From Brevundimonas sp. G8 (GTDB lineage: Bacteria > Pseudomonadota > Alphaproteobacteria > Caulobacterales > Caulobacteraceae), in NCBI RefSeq assembly GCF_902506205.1, contig NZ_LR732816.1, positions 124,001 through 188,000 of the forward strand: a stretch of DNA of 64,000 nt. Direction: 5' to 3'. The notes beneath the pieces were generated by a model. That model made no database searches. It had not been told where the DNA came from and saw only the letters and a list, made by a program, of their open reading frames with translations. Below, piece after piece: positions 1-11,477 of the stretch. A program made the position numbers and the translations under genes. Each line of letters begins with the position of its first letter. The stretch's first letter is position 1.

Positions 1-472
1 TGCCGCATCCGCCGTTGTTCAGCTCGACGGACCGCGCGCCGCGCCCGACCGAGCCGAACACGGCGCCGCTGGCGCTGACATCCACGTCGCGCGGCGTGCG
101 CAGCACGATCAGCGGCGCATCCTCCAGGCGGACCCGCCCCAGGTCGCGCACCTCGACCGTCGCGCCCTGCCCCGGCTGGGCGGCGTCCGACCGTCCCGAG
201 TTGCAGCTGCGGATGCCGTCATTGCTTCCCAACATACCGCTACGGCGCAGACCCCCGTCGATCTTCACGTCTCCGCCTTCGCGACGGACCTGGACCGCCG
301 GCAGACGCGAACCACCTTGCGTCACCTCCACGCCGACGTCCTGACGGTCCTCGACGATGACGACCACGCGCGCGACGGCGTTGCGGATCTCGACCTCTGC
401 GGCCGATGCCGGCGCGGCGGCCAGCCCCGACAGTGCGGCGACAGCGGCGGCGGCGATCAGTGCGGTTTTCAT
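1..472 (-). CDS. secreted protein, DUF2807/DUF4097-like, truncated by window edge
   Basis: The open frame runs off the left edge without a stop, so only the first 157 codons are visible. It begins with a classic Sec signal peptide (MKTALIAAAAVAALSGLAAA, then PASA just before AEVEIRN), so the product is exported. The mature part is rich in short Val/Gly beta-strands and ends with alternating segments (DVDVSASGAVFGSVGRGARS) that resemble the GIN/DUF2807 or DUF4097 putative adhesin fold, a stacked beta-solenoid of unknown role. Two cysteines are visible (SCNSG and GGCG). The start was chosen because the signal peptide begins there, with a purine-rich GGGAAG stretch upstream. It is separated by 98 bases from the next gene on the same strand. 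The family assignment is an inference from the repeat pattern. Confidence 0.72.
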   Translation of the reverse strand, partial: MKTALIAAAAVAALSGLAAAPASAAEVEIRNAVARVVVIVEDRQDVGVEVTQGGSRLPAVQVRREGGDVKIDGGLRRSGMLGSNDGIRSCNSGRSDAAQPGQGATVEVRDLGRVRLEDAPLIVLRTPRDVDVSASGAVFGSVGRGARSVELNNGGCG

Positions 473-570
473 GTGCGGCTTCCCTTTCCCGAATGTGAGG
501 AGAAGGTGCGCGCCGCCCGCGCCGAAGTCATTTTAACTCGGGGTCATGAACTCGAATTAACGCGCCTAGT

Positions 571-1485
571 TCAGGATGGGCGGCCAATGGCGCCCGCCCC
601 ATCAGCCGCCCCGACCTCGGGTTCAAAATCGCGTTCGAAGTTGGCGATCTTGCTCCGCATCGCCCCCGCCTTCTTCAAGGCCAGCGAGGCGGCCCAGCGC
701 GCAGCCAGCTCCGGCGTCGTCATGCCGTCAGTGAAGCGCGGCCGCCCGCCCCGGCTGCGGATCACCGCATTGGTGAACAGCGCCCCATTCCTGAACCGCG
801 ACGGCCAGGTCTGGAAATCCATCGACAGGCTGACGCAGAACCGATCCAGATTCTCCACCCGGTGCGGCGCATACAGCGGCCAGGTCAGCGCCCGCCCCGG
901 CTCCAGATCCATGACCTGAGCCTCGTTCTCGAACGCCAGCGTATAGGGCAGTTCTTCCGTCGTCTGGCGCGCCACGACCTGTTCCATGTTGCGCTCGGGC
1001 AGATGCCCCTCGTCGCCCGGATAGACGAACAGCCGCTTGCGCCCGCGCAGGTGGAACAGCACCACCCCCGCCGCGTCGAAATGATAGGGCACCCGCGCCT
1101 TGGGCGACGACAGGATCAGCTGCCCGGCATTCCGCACCGCCCGCATCCCCGGATAGGTCGCCTGGATCGCGGCGAAATCCTTCATCGCCGCCGCCCACAG
1201 CTCGGGCCAGCCGGTCTCGACCCCGCGCAGATTGACCCACAGCCGACCCTGCTTGATCGCCTCCAGCAGTTCCCCGCCCGACAGCCGCCCGCGCGCGCCG
1301 GTGCGCAAGCTGACTTGGCCCTCGTCGTCGTAGTCATACAGGTTGATGTCGAACAGCTCGGCCGGATAGCGATCCAGCACGGCGGCCAGGGCCGCATCCT
1401 CGGCGAACCCCTGATCGATCAGCGTATGGGCATGCGTCTTCGCCTCGGCGATCGGTCCCGGATAGCGGGTGCGGCGTTCGGTCAT
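571..1485 (-). CDS. JmjC/cupin-like Fe(II)/2-oxoglutarate-type oxygenase
   Basis: A 304-residue cytoplasmic protein without signal peptide. Residues 130-225 look like a cupin/JmjC core: YHFD gives an H135-x-D137 pair, a conserved basic FHLRGRKRLFVYP strand follows, and YAPHRVEN gives the distal H208. This His-x-Asp...His triad is the usual iron ligand set of JmjC and related 2-oxoglutarate oxygenases; the Arg/Lys near 148-151 could bind the co-substrate. The substrate is unknown. An AGAGAGG ribosome site precedes the ATG. It lies 13 bases after the acyltransferase gene on the same strand, so the two are almost certainly co-transcribed and probably modify the same molecule. Catalytic residues are intact, so I regard it as an active enzyme; the exact family (Cupin_8 or JmjC) cannot be settled by eye. 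Confidence 0.75.
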   Translation of the reverse strand: MTERRTRYPGPIAEAKTHAHTLIDQGFAEDAALAAVLDRYPAELFDINLYDYDDEGQVSLRTGARGRLSGGELLEAIKQGRLWVNLRGVETGWPELWAAAMKDFAAIQATYPGMRAVRNAGQLILSSPKARVPYHFDAAGVVLFHLRGRKRLFVYPGDEGHLPERNMEQVVARQTTEELPYTLAFENEAQVMDLEPGRALTWPLYAPHRVENLDRFCVSLSMDFQTWPSRFRNGALFTNAVIRSRGGRPRFTDGMTTPELAARWAASLALKKAGAMRSKIANFERDFEPEVGAADGAGAIGRPS

Positions 1486-1498
1486 GGCAGCCTCTCTT

Positions 1499-2659
1499 TC
1501 AGACGTGGGCGACGCGCGCCGGCGTCTTCTTCTTGGCGGCGGCCTTCTGGACGGCGGATCGCGCCGCGACCGCCGCGCCCCTCAGACGACCGACTGGCGT
1601 CGCCTCGCAGGCTTCGATGGTGGCCCAGCGCCGACGCAACGACGACCTGACCGCCTCACCCCGTCCGCCCGCGCGGTTCAGCGCCGCCACCGTCATGTCG
1701 CCCAAAACCTGGGTCACGCCGGGACGCATCACCACGGCCTCTCGCACCGTCTGGCGGGCGTTGACGAAATACTTCTTGTAGGTCTCGCCCTCGAACCCGA
1801 AGTCGAACACCCGGAACCCCTCGGCCGCCGCCAGCCGCATCGTGTCCATGCTCAGCAGTATGCCCGGCGAACAGCGCGCCAGCGCCGGCTCATAGACCGG
1901 GAACCAGAAATGGTAGTGCCGCCCGGCGTGCAGCGAGAACTCCACCGCCACCAGCTTGTCGCCCGCATGCATCGACGCCATCGAGGCGCCGAAGTCCGCG
2001 CGCGGCTCGATCATCAGCGCGTGCAACAGATCCCGCGTCCAGCCGCAGGCGAAGATGTCGTGCAGACCCGACCGCCGATACTGCGCCGCCTTCAACGCGA
2101 TCAAATGATCCAATAGCGCCGGATCGCGCAGCCCGCGCTCCACCCGGATCGGCCCCAGTTCGGCCTCCAGACTGCGGCGCGCTCGTTCCTTGTCCTTGAA
2201 ATATTTGCCGAAGGTCGAGCGCCTCTCGGCATACCAGGCGTCGTATCCAGGCTCGGGCATGACGACCTGCACCGTCTCGCGCGCCTGCCCCGTCTCGGCG
2301 GCGCCGATCCAGCCGGGCACGTTCAGCCGCTTGGCCTTCAACAGCCGCGCCACCTCTTCCAGCGTGATTGTCTCGCCCACCGGCGCAATGACGCCGTGAT
2401 AGTCGTTCATCGGCGCGCCCAGAGGCTGCACCGCTCCGCCCCGCCGCTGATGCGGGAAGAAGCCGACGATCTCGCCGTCGCGCCGGAACACCGCGATCGC
2501 CGCGCCCGGACAGACCCGCGAAGCGATCTCGGCATATTCCCAGCGGAAATAGGGGCTGGCCAAGTCAGGATTGCCGCCCGTCCACGCACGCCACAGGGCG
2601 ACGGCGGCGGCGTCCATCGCCCCCGCGTCCATGATCTCGACCTGCAACATTCCGGCCAT
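1499..2659 (-). CDS. GNAT acyltransferase of the CelD/BioF2 (Acetyltransf_6) type
   Basis: A 386-residue protein with a two-lobed GNAT layout: an N-terminal lobe (GEIVGFFPHQRRGGAVQPLG, about 60-85) and a C-terminal lobe containing HAGRHYHFWFPVYEPALA and FRVFDFGFEGETYKKYF, the hallmark of BioF2/CelD-like proteins. Relatives of this type are found in polysaccharide clusters, and FemX-like relatives transfer aminoacyl groups; the actual donor and acceptor here are unknown. The frame is open upstream to 2728, but the ATG at 2659 was chosen because GAGGA lies about six bases before it and the domain starts soon after. The C-terminus is Lys/Ala rich (KKAAAKKK). It is the first gene of a two-gene operon with the cupin-like oxygenase. 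Confidence 0.72.
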   Translation of the reverse strand: MAGMLQVEIMDAGAMDAAAVALWRAWTGGNPDLASPYFRWEYAEIASRVCPGAAIAVFRRDGEIVGFFPHQRRGGAVQPLGAPMNDYHGVIAPVGETITLEEVARLLKAKRLNVPGWIGAAETGQARETVQVVMPEPGYDAWYAERRSTFGKYFKDKERARRSLEAELGPIRVERGLRDPALLDHLIALKAAQYRRSGLHDIFACGWTRDLLHALMIEPRADFGASMASMHAGDKLVAVEFSLHAGRHYHFWFPVYEPALARCSPGILLSMDTMRLAAAEGFRVFDFGFEGETYKKYFVNARQTVREAVVMRPGVTQVLGDMTVAALNRAGGRGEAVRSSLRRRWATIEACEATPVGRLRGAAVAARSAVQKAAAKKKTPARVAHV

Positions 2660-2810
2660 ACGCATCCTCATCGAACCTCGTCCAGCAAGGTCCATTCCAG
2701 ACCGCACCTTGCCCGATCCGCGTTTCATCAGGGTTCACCGGCATGGTGAACGCGCGTTGACGGAGCCGCCCCGCATCCTGCGCGTTGCCTTGATCCAAAG
2801 GGAGACGACC

Positions 2811-2972
2811 ATGACCGATCCACGCCCCGACAGCAAAAGCGTCGAAAACGAAAACCTGCGCCCGGACGCAGACGGCGAACCCCCGCGCCCCGCCACCGAA
2901 CCCAAGGGCTCGGAAGGCTCGTCCAACTCCGGCGAGACCGAGACCGATCCCGCCACCGGCGAACAGAACTGA
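2811..2972 (+). CDS. 53-residue acidic, intrinsically disordered protein
   Basis: A short reading frame with a good GGGAG ribosome site seven bases before its ATG. The product is 53 residues, has almost no hydrophobic residues, and is dominated by Pro, Glu, Asp, Ser, Gly and Thr (for example SEGSSNSGETETDP), so it is probably fully disordered. It has no signal peptide, cysteine or recognisable domain. It is divergent from the acyltransferase gene and lies about 50 bases before the L,D-transpeptidase gene on the same strand, so it may be the first cistron of that unit. Comparable small disordered hypothetical proteins occur in related genomes, but I do not recognise a named family. A longer frame upstream exists but overlaps the divergent gene and lacks a ribosome site. 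Confidence 0.6.
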   Translation: MTDPRPDSKSVENENLRPDADGEPPRPATEPKGSEGSSNSGETETDPATGEQN

Positions 2973-3022
2973 TCTCGCCCGCCCATTCTGCCCGTCTGGC
3001 CCGCCTGCCTCGAAAGTCCGCA

Positions 3023-4084
3023 ATGAACCGATCCGCCTGCCTCGCCGCCCTCGCCGTCCTGTCCCTGTCCGCCTGCTCGCCCAGAGAGGAACAGGCCCCG
3101 GCCTCGGCTCCGGCGGTCGAGGCGGGCGCGACTGGCCCCCTCTCGCGCGACGCCATCGAGAACACCGCCTATACGCCGCCCGTCCAGTCGACGCCCCAGG
3201 CCGGTCAGTCGCCTCAGCCCGGCGCCGCTCAGGCCCAGGCTGAACCCGCCCTGATCCGCGCCCAGGTCCTGCTTGAACGCGCCCGCTTCTCGCCCGGCGC
3301 AATCGACGGTCTGGCGGGCTCGAACATGCGTCAGGCCATCTCAGCCTTCCAGGAGGCCAACGCCATGACCGTGACCGGGGAACTCGACGCCGATGTGATG
3401 GGCCGACTGCGCGCCGCCGCCGGCCCAGGCGCGATCACCACCACCTACGCCATCACCCAGCAGGACATCGCCGGCCCCTATCTCGGCGTCGTCCCCACGA
3501 ACTTGGAGGCTCAGGGCCAAGCCGCGCACATGGGTTACGCCAATATCGTCGAGGCTCTGGCCGAACGTTTCCACGTTACCGAGGCGCTGCTGCGCGCGAT
3601 GAACCCCGGCGCCGACTTCAACCGCGTCGGCCAGTCGCTGCTGGTCCCCGCCGTCAACACCACGCCCCTGCCCGCCGAAGTGGACCACATCGACGTCGAC
3701 AAGAGCGAAGGCTCGGTCAAGGCCTTCGACGCCGACGGCAAGCTGATCGCCTACTTCCCCGCCACCATCGGCAGCGGCGACAACCCGACCCCGACCGGCA
3801 CGGTCAAGGTCAACGGCGTCGCCCGGAACCCCGATTACACCTATGACCCGTCAAAGCTCAGCTATGGCGACAGCAAGGAAAAGGTCATCGTCAAACCCGG
3901 GCCCAACAATCCGGTCGGCGTCGTCTGGATCGACCTGAACAAGCCCAGCTACGGCATCCACGGCACGCCCGACCCGCACCTGGTCGGCAAGACCGCCTCG
4001 CACGGCTGCGTCCGCCTGACCAACTGGGACGCCTGGATGCTGGCCGACAAGGTCAAGCCCGGCGTCACGGTCCGCTTCATCTAG
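3023..4084 (+). CDS. L,D-transpeptidase lipoprotein (YkuD) with peptidoglycan-binding domain
   Basis: A 353-residue envelope enzyme. The N-terminus is a lipoprotein signal ending in LSLSAC at Cys18. A peptidoglycan_binding_1 helical repeat follows (about 75-130, QVLLERARFSPGAIDGLAGS), then a LysM-like segment (about 150-215, with FHVTEALLRAMNPGADF and VGQSLLVPA). The C-terminal YkuD catalytic domain carries H313 in YGIHGT and the SHGC motif with catalytic C329. Such enzymes form 3-3 peptidoglycan cross-links or attach proteins to peptidoglycan in the periplasm, using a tetrapeptide donor. It is complete in all catalytic residues. Its stop codon lies only three bases from the end of the convergent esterase gene. 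Confidence 0.93.
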   Translation: MNRSACLAALAVLSLSACSPREEQAPASAPAVEAGATGPLSRDAIENTAYTPPVQSTPQAGQSPQPGAAQAQAEPALIRAQVLLERARFSPGAIDGLAGSNMRQAISAFQEANAMTVTGELDADVMGRLRAAAGPGAITTTYAITQQDIAGPYLGVVPTNLEAQGQAAHMGYANIVEALAERFHVTEALLRAMNPGADFNRVGQSLLVPAVNTTPLPAEVDHIDVDKSEGSVKAFDADGKLIAYFPATIGSGDNPTPTGTVKVNGVARNPDYTYDPSKLSYGDSKEKVIVKPGPNNPVGVVWIDLNKPSYGIHGTPDPHLVGKTASHGCVRLTNWDAWMLADKVKPGVTVRFI

Positions 4085-4087
4085 GGA

Positions 4088-5683
4088 TCAGTGGACGGCG
4101 CCGAACGGCGTCCCGTCCCAAAAGTCGCAGTGGTGGCGCGCGAAGAAGTCGTCGTCCATCGCATCGCCCTCTGGCTTGAACACCCGAACCGGCCCCGCAC
4201 CCTCGATGCGGGGCCATTCGGCGGCGAAGTCCGCCGTTCCGAACGTCGCCCACAGCCGCTGCATCCGTTCCGACAACGCCTTCTGCTCCGGCGTGAATTT
4301 CTTTACGTCCGCAAACACCCAACTGGTCCCGAACACATAGGCCAGTTCGCTGGCGTGATAGGCCCCAAGGTCCAGACCGACGATCCAGTCCGGCAGCACG
4401 AACGGCGCCTCTCGGTCCGCGAACTCATAAGCCCACACCGGAACATGCTGCGCCAACAGTCGCCTCAGCGCCTGTGACGGACAGGCGAACCTCTGATCCG
4501 TGAAGTTGGTCGCGATGGCGTAGGCCGGGCCATCCTCTCCGACCGGATAGCGCGCCAGCACCCGCTCGCCCTGGTCGCCGTACATCCAGATCGTCTCCTT
4601 GCGATAGCGATCCATGTCCTGCACCTCGTTGGCGAACAGACGCCCCTCGTCCAGGTTCGTCCCCACGATCACAGGCACGCGCGTGAACCGCCCCTCACGG
4701 ATCGCTGCCGCCGGGTTTTCCGGCACGGTCGCATCCGTATGCACCGGCCCCCACGACCCCGGCCCATTGATGCCGGCTCTCAGCGACGCTGCACGCGACA
4801 GCCGCCACGCCGGCAAACCCTTCAGACAGGCGATCTGATCCTCGCCCGTGCAGCCCAGCCGCTCAGCGAACATCGGCCCCGACTGGGCCGCATCCTGCGC
4901 GCTGACCAGCGACGACGGCTCCAGGCAGCCACCGCTCTGCATGATGACCCGCTGATACAGCCCTTCGGATTGCGGCGAGGTCATCAGATAGCAAGCCGTC
5001 CACGCCCCCGCGCTCTCGGCGAAAAGGGTCACGTTGCTGGGATCCCCGCCGAAGGCCGCGATGTTGCGATGCACCCACTGCAGCGCCGCCTGCTGGTCCA
5101 TCAAGCCGAAGTTGCCGCCGAAGCCTTCGCCCGTCGCCTGGAACTGCGGATGGGCCAACCAGCCCAGCGCGCCCAGCCGATAATTCATCGTGACGACCAC
5201 CCGCCCCTGGTCGCGCGCAAGTTTCGACGGGTCATAGTTGGCGCCCGACCCCACGGTGAAGGCTCCGCCAGGGATATAGACCATGACCGGCAGGGCCTCG
5301 GCCGCCTGCCCGCCCGGCGCATAGATGTTCAGGTAAAGACAGTCCTCGGACCCCACCACGATCCCGCCGCCACCACCCAGGATCGAGCGTCGCCCAATGG
5401 CCTGGGTGCAGTCCTTGGCGATCCGCGTCGCATCCCGAACACCGCTCCACGCCTCCACCGGCTGCGGCGCGCGCCAACGCAAATCACCGACCGGCGGCGC
5501 AGCGAACGGCACGCCCAGAAACACCCTCGCCCCCGCGCCATCCACGCCGCGCAGCACGCCATCCTCGGTCGTCGCCAGCACCGTCTTCGCATCGCTGGCG
5601 AATCGGACATGATCGACCTTGCCGGGATGGGTCGCGCAGGCCGAAAGGGCCACAAGGCAGGCAAGCAACGAGATCAGACGCAT
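4088..5683 (-). CDS. type-B carboxylesterase lipoprotein
   Basis: A 531-residue alpha/beta hydrolase of the carboxylesterase/cholinesterase family. It has a lipoprotein signal (MRLISLLACLVALSAC), so the start was placed at that ATG rather than 45 bases upstream. Typical blocks are VFLGVPFAAPPVGDLRW near the N-terminus, EDCLYLNIYAP, and the nucleophile elbow FAESAG with Ser224. Most family members have FGESAG, so the Gly-to-Ala change before Glu is slightly unusual but tolerated in some homologues. The triad is completed by Glu346 (GTNLDEGRLF) and His443 (GAYHASELAYVFG). It probably cleaves short-chain esters at the outer membrane or in the periplasm; the substrate is unknown. It is separated from tuf by a terminator, so it is its own transcription unit. 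Confidence 0.9.
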   Translation of the reverse strand: MRLISLLACLVALSACATHPGKVDHVRFASDAKTVLATTEDGVLRGVDGAGARVFLGVPFAAPPVGDLRWRAPQPVEAWSGVRDATRIAKDCTQAIGRRSILGGGGGIVVGSEDCLYLNIYAPGGQAAEALPVMVYIPGGAFTVGSGANYDPSKLARDQGRVVVTMNYRLGALGWLAHPQFQATGEGFGGNFGLMDQQAALQWVHRNIAAFGGDPSNVTLFAESAGAWTACYLMTSPQSEGLYQRVIMQSGGCLEPSSLVSAQDAAQSGPMFAERLGCTGEDQIACLKGLPAWRLSRAASLRAGINGPGSWGPVHTDATVPENPAAAIREGRFTRVPVIVGTNLDEGRLFANEVQDMDRYRKETIWMYGDQGERVLARYPVGEDGPAYAIATNFTDQRFACPSQALRRLLAQHVPVWAYEFADREAPFVLPDWIVGLDLGAYHASELAYVFGTSWVFADVKKFTPEQKALSERMQRLWATFGTADFAAEWPRIEGAGPVRVFKPEGDAMDDDFFARHHCDFWDGTPFGAVH

Positions 5684-5761
5684 CGGAAACCTTGGCTTTT
5701 CGGCAGACGATCCTAACGCCTGAAGCAAGGCCGCGTTGCCGACATCCGCCGCGCCTCAAAG

Positions 5762-5792
5762 CAAAACGGCCCCCGGATTTCTCCGGGGGCCG
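5762..5792 (-). terminator. intrinsic terminator after tuf
   Basis: A perfect 10-bp stem (CGGCCCCCGG, loop ATTTCT, CCGGGGGCCG at 5767-5792) is followed on the minus strand by TTTTGCTTTG. It lies about 70 bases past the tuf stop and before the esterase gene, so it closes the rpsL-rpsG-fusA-tuf unit. Confidence 0.85.
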
Positions 5793-5817
5793 CTCTGTTA
5801 CGCTTACTGTGTCTCTT

Positions 5818-5848
5818 GGCCTCAAGCAGCGCGTGAGCGCGTTAGGCC
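5818..5848. repeat. palindromic interspersed element, copy 1
   Basis: A 31-base element beginning GGCCTCAAGCAGCGCG and ending GCGCGTTAGGCC, with GGCCT/AGGCC outer arms and a CGCG...CGCG core. A close copy lies at 29785-29814 next to rplL. Both sit just past the stop of a highly expressed ribosomal or translation gene, on the terminator side. Confidence 0.65.
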
Positions 5849-5863
5849 AAAAGGATGTGTCGA

Positions 5864-7054
<1,191 letters not shown>

Positions 7055-7108
7055 TTTCTAGCTCCTAAGGTCCCCGAACCGGGGTTCCTGCAGTTTGGGG
7101 GTTAAGGA

Positions 7109-7163
7109 CGCCCGGTCCTTACGGTCCGGGCGCATATAGGTCCGCTTTCCGAAAAGGGAAAGC
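7109..7163 (-). other. fusA-tuf intergenic hairpins
   Basis: Two short stems occur between the fusA stop and tuf: GCTTTCC/GGAAAGC (7144-7163), which abuts the fusA stop codon, and CGCCCGG/CCGGGCG (7109-7132). Neither is followed by a T-tract, so they look like processing or stabilising structures rather than terminators. Confidence 0.4.
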
Positions 7164-9242
<2,079 letters not shown>

Positions 9243-9346
9243 GAAAGCGTGCCTTGCCAAGAATTTCGGGCGCCGCCGGCGCCCTTTGGGAATGTTTTCA
9301 GGACGCGGACGGCGCCCTCAGGAAGTCTGTCTGTGCGGATAAGCGA

Positions 9347-9377
9347 GCGCGGGCGATTTAGCTCAAACCGCCCGCGC
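9347..9377 (-). other. hairpin in the rpsG-fusA gap
   Basis: A perfect 9-bp stem (GCGCGGGCG / CGCCCGCGC) with a 13-base loop lies between rpsG and fusA. There is no following T-tract on the minus strand, so it may be an mRNA processing or stability element within the str transcript rather than a terminator. Confidence 0.4.
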
Positions 9378-9421
9378 CGGATAGTCTTAGATAGTGACCG
9401 CAGTTGGCGGTTTTAAGACGC

Positions 9422-9895
9422 TTACCAGCGATAGTGGCTGAAGGCGCGGTTGGCTTCGGCCATCTTGTGGGTGTCTTCGCGCTTCTTGACCGCGGTGCCG
9501 CGGTTGTTCGAGGCGTCCAGCAGCTCGGCGGCCAGCTTTTCCGTCATGGTGTTCTCGCCACGCTTGCGCGCAGCATTGACCAGCCAGCGGATCGCCAGGG
9601 CGCGACGGCGCTCGGGGCGGACTTCGACGGGCACCTGGTAGGTGGCGCCGCCGACGCGACGCGAACGGACTTCGACCGACGGAGCGACATTGTCCAGAGC
9701 GGCGTGGAAGGTCGCGACGGGCTCTTGGTCTTTCTTCTTGTCGGCCAGGATATCGAAGGCGCCATAGACGATATTCTCGGCGACGGCCTTCTTACCTTCG
9801 TACATGACGTAGTTCATGAACTTGGTGACGATCAGGTCCCCGAACTTGGGATCCGGCAGAACTTCACGCTTCTGGGCGCGGTGACGACGCGACAT
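9422..9895 (-). CDS. rpsG: 30S ribosomal protein S7
   Basis: A 157-residue S7, the usual length. It nucleates assembly of the 16S rRNA 3' major domain (head) and contacts tRNA in the E site. Recognisable blocks are [20 protein letters not shown] at the N-terminus, [34 protein letters not shown] and the C-terminal [20 protein letters not shown] precedes the ATG. It follows rpsL by 81 bases and precedes fusA, the conserved str order. In enterobacteria S7 represses its own operon; no equivalent binding site was identified here. Confidence 0.98.
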   Translation of the reverse strand: MSRRHRAQKREVLPDPKFGDLIVTKFMNYVMYEGKKAVAENIVYGAFDILADKKKDQEPVATFHAALDNVAPSVEVRSRRVGGATYQVPVEVRPERRRALAIRWLVNAARKRGENTMTEKLAAELLDASNNRGTAVKKREDTHKMAEANRAFSHYRW

Positions 9896-9976
9896 AGGTT
9901 ATTCCTTGCAGTGCCCGGCGCTCGCCGGGAGGATCTCGAAAAGGTCTCCGGGCGCGACGGCCCGGAGAGGAATGGC

Positions 9977-10351
9977 TTACTTCGGACGCTTGGCGCCGTA
10001 GTGCGAACGACGCTGCTTGCGGTCCTTGACGCCTTGCGTATCGAGCACGCCGCGCAGGATGTGGTAGCGAACGCCGGGAAGGTCCTTCACGCGGCCGCCG
10101 CGGATCAGAACAACCGAGTGTTCCTGAAGGTTGTGGCCTTCACCGGGGATGTAGCAAACGGCTTCATAGCCGTTCTTGGCCAGACGGACCTTGGCGACCT
10201 TACGCAGAGCCGAGTTCGGCTTCTTCGGGGTCGTGGTGTAGACGCGGGTGCAGACGCCGCGACGCTGGGGCGAACCCTCCAGAGCCGGCACCTTGTTACG
10301 GGTGGGCTTGGGCTTGCGCGGCTTGCGGATCAGTTGGTTGATCGTAGGCAT
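9977..10351 (-). CDS. rpsL: 30S ribosomal protein S12
   Basis: A 124-residue S12, decoding-centre protein. The start is set at [15 protein letters not shown], the family N-terminus; the frame is open 27 codons upstream but that extension has no homology to S12. The streptomycin-relevant loops [14 protein letters not shown] and [13 protein letters not shown] carry the wild-type lysines (K42/K43 and K87/K88 in E. coli numbering), so no S12-based resistance is predicted. It is the first gene of the rpsL-rpsG-fusA-tuf unit and has a long untranslated leader with a promoter-like sequence and a hairpin. Confidence 0.98.
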   Translation of the reverse strand: MPTINQLIRKPRKPKPTRNKVPALEGSPQRRGVCTRVYTTTPKKPNSALRKVAKVRLAKNGYEAVCYIPGEGHNLQEHSVVLIRGGRVKDLPGVRYHILRGVLDTQGVKDRKQRRSHYGAKRPK

Positions 10352-10504
10352 TCGAAACTTATCTCGACTTCTGATGGAGGCGTGTGTCTTTCGACCGAAG
10401 CGCCTCTCGCCTTCTTGTGAACGGGGGACCATCCCCTCGCCCGGGTGTCATCGAGACTGAGTGCGTGACGCCCAAACAGCCCCCGGTCCGCCCCGGCGAA
10501 CCGG

Positions 10505-10545
10505 AAAACACAAAGGGCCGGAACGCGCGCTTTGGGCGTTCCGGC
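10505..10545 (-). promoter_or_regulatory. attenuator-like hairpin in the rpsL leader
   Basis: A perfect 10-bp stem (GCCGGAACGC / GCGTTCCGGC, loop of nine bases, 10517-10545) is followed on the minus strand by CCTTTGTGTTTTCC. No minus-strand gene lies upstream that it could terminate; it sits between the predicted rpsL promoter and the rpsL start, which suggests conditional termination of the str transcript. The remainder of the 418-base gap 10352-10769 holds no convincing gene. Confidence 0.5.
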
Positions 10546-10617
10546 GGGCACAGCCCGTCCGTTAGATTGTCACGATCTCAGCAACCGGCGAACCGGCCAC
10601 GCCTCGAAAGTGGGCGG

Positions 10618-10646
10618 CTTCTACGCGCGATAGGGGCCAAGGTCAA
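10618..10646 (-). promoter_or_regulatory. predicted promoter of the str unit
   Basis: On the minus strand TTGACC (10646-10641) is followed after exactly 17 bases by TAGAAG (10623-10618), a good -35 and a fair -10 match to the housekeeping sigma consensus. Transcription would start about 260 bases before the rpsL ATG. Confidence 0.5.
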
Positions 10647-10769
10647 GAAGGCGGCGTTAACACCTCGCCCTCGCCGACTTTCCGCGTAAAGCTTGGCCGT
10701 CTCCAATAGAACCGGAAGTTGCCTGAAACCCGCCACGCTTCGCGCCCAGCTTGATCCAACGGAGGGGCG

Positions 10770-11477
10770 ATGACCGCAACGGCGATCAGTCGAACGGGAC
10801 AGGTGCGGCTGGACTGGCGCAAGGCCGGGCTGGCGGCGACAGCCGTGGGCCTGAATGCCGGCGCGATCGCCCTGCTGTCCCTGACCGACCTCGGTCCGCG
10901 CAATACGCCGCTGCGAAGTGAGCCGATGATCGTCTATCTGGACGAGGCTTGGCCAAGGCTGACGCGCGCGCCGCAAGCGGTTGTCGACGCCGAGCGAGGA
11001 CCACCCGCCTTGGTAGATCGCGAAACGACATCCTCAGCGCCAAACGATTCGCTCAGGCCGCACATCCCCACGACGGCGTCTGTCTCGCCCTCGCCCAGCG
11101 ATCCCCAAGATGACACCATCGACCCACGATGGCAGGTCGGCCGGGCCGCTTCGGCTTCGGGAGGCCCGGTCCTGTCGTGTGACGGTCCTCATCTGCTGTC
11201 GCTGGAGGCGCGACGCCATTGCGACGAACGCTGGGCCGGGCGCGAGAACGTGCGCGCCATCGTCGGGACGGGCAATGCGGAACGCGATGCGACCTTCGCC
11301 CGGCACGGCGCGCGCCGTCTGGCCGCGTGGGAGGCGCAGCGCGCCATGCCAACCCGAGGCGATCCGCCGTGCGAACGCCCGAACCCGGTCTCCGGTTGTG
11401 AAGACGTAAACGTGCAAGTCGAGCTATTCTCCTCGCGGGACGGCTTCCTGCCCAATCTCAGAAAGCGCCGCGAATGA
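10770..11477 (+). CDS. membrane-anchored four-cysteine protein, paralogue A
   Basis: A 235-residue protein I cannot assign to a named family. Residues 16-40 (DWRKAGLAATAVGLNAGAIA onward) form one membrane segment preceded by a basic stretch, giving an inner-membrane anchor with a periplasmic body, reminiscent of TonB-like N-termini. A Pro/Ser/Thr-rich linker (about 50-125) leads to a C-terminal domain with four cysteines (137, 151, 201, 210) and the motif GTGNAERDATFARHGARRLA. The same motif and identical cysteine spacing (14 and 9 residues) occur in the next gene, which overlaps this one by four bases (ATGA). GGAGG lies five bases before the ATG. The pair is divergent from rpsL. Role unknown; the four cysteines probably form two disulfides in the periplasm. 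Confidence 0.72.
   Translation: MTATAISRTGQVRLDWRKAGLAATAVGLNAGAIALLSLTDLGPRNTPLRSEPMIVYLDEAWPRLTRAPQAVVDAERGPPALVDRETTSSAPNDSLRPHIPTTASVSPSPSDPQDDTIDPRWQVGRAASASGGPVLSCDGPHLLSLEARRHCDERWAGRENVRAIVGTGNAERDATFARHGARRLAAWEAQRAMPTRGDPPCERPNPVSGCEDVNVQVELFSSRDGFLPNLRKRRE

Noticed and set aside
9977-10351. streptomycin resistance in rpsL
   Set aside because: Both key lysine positions are wild type.
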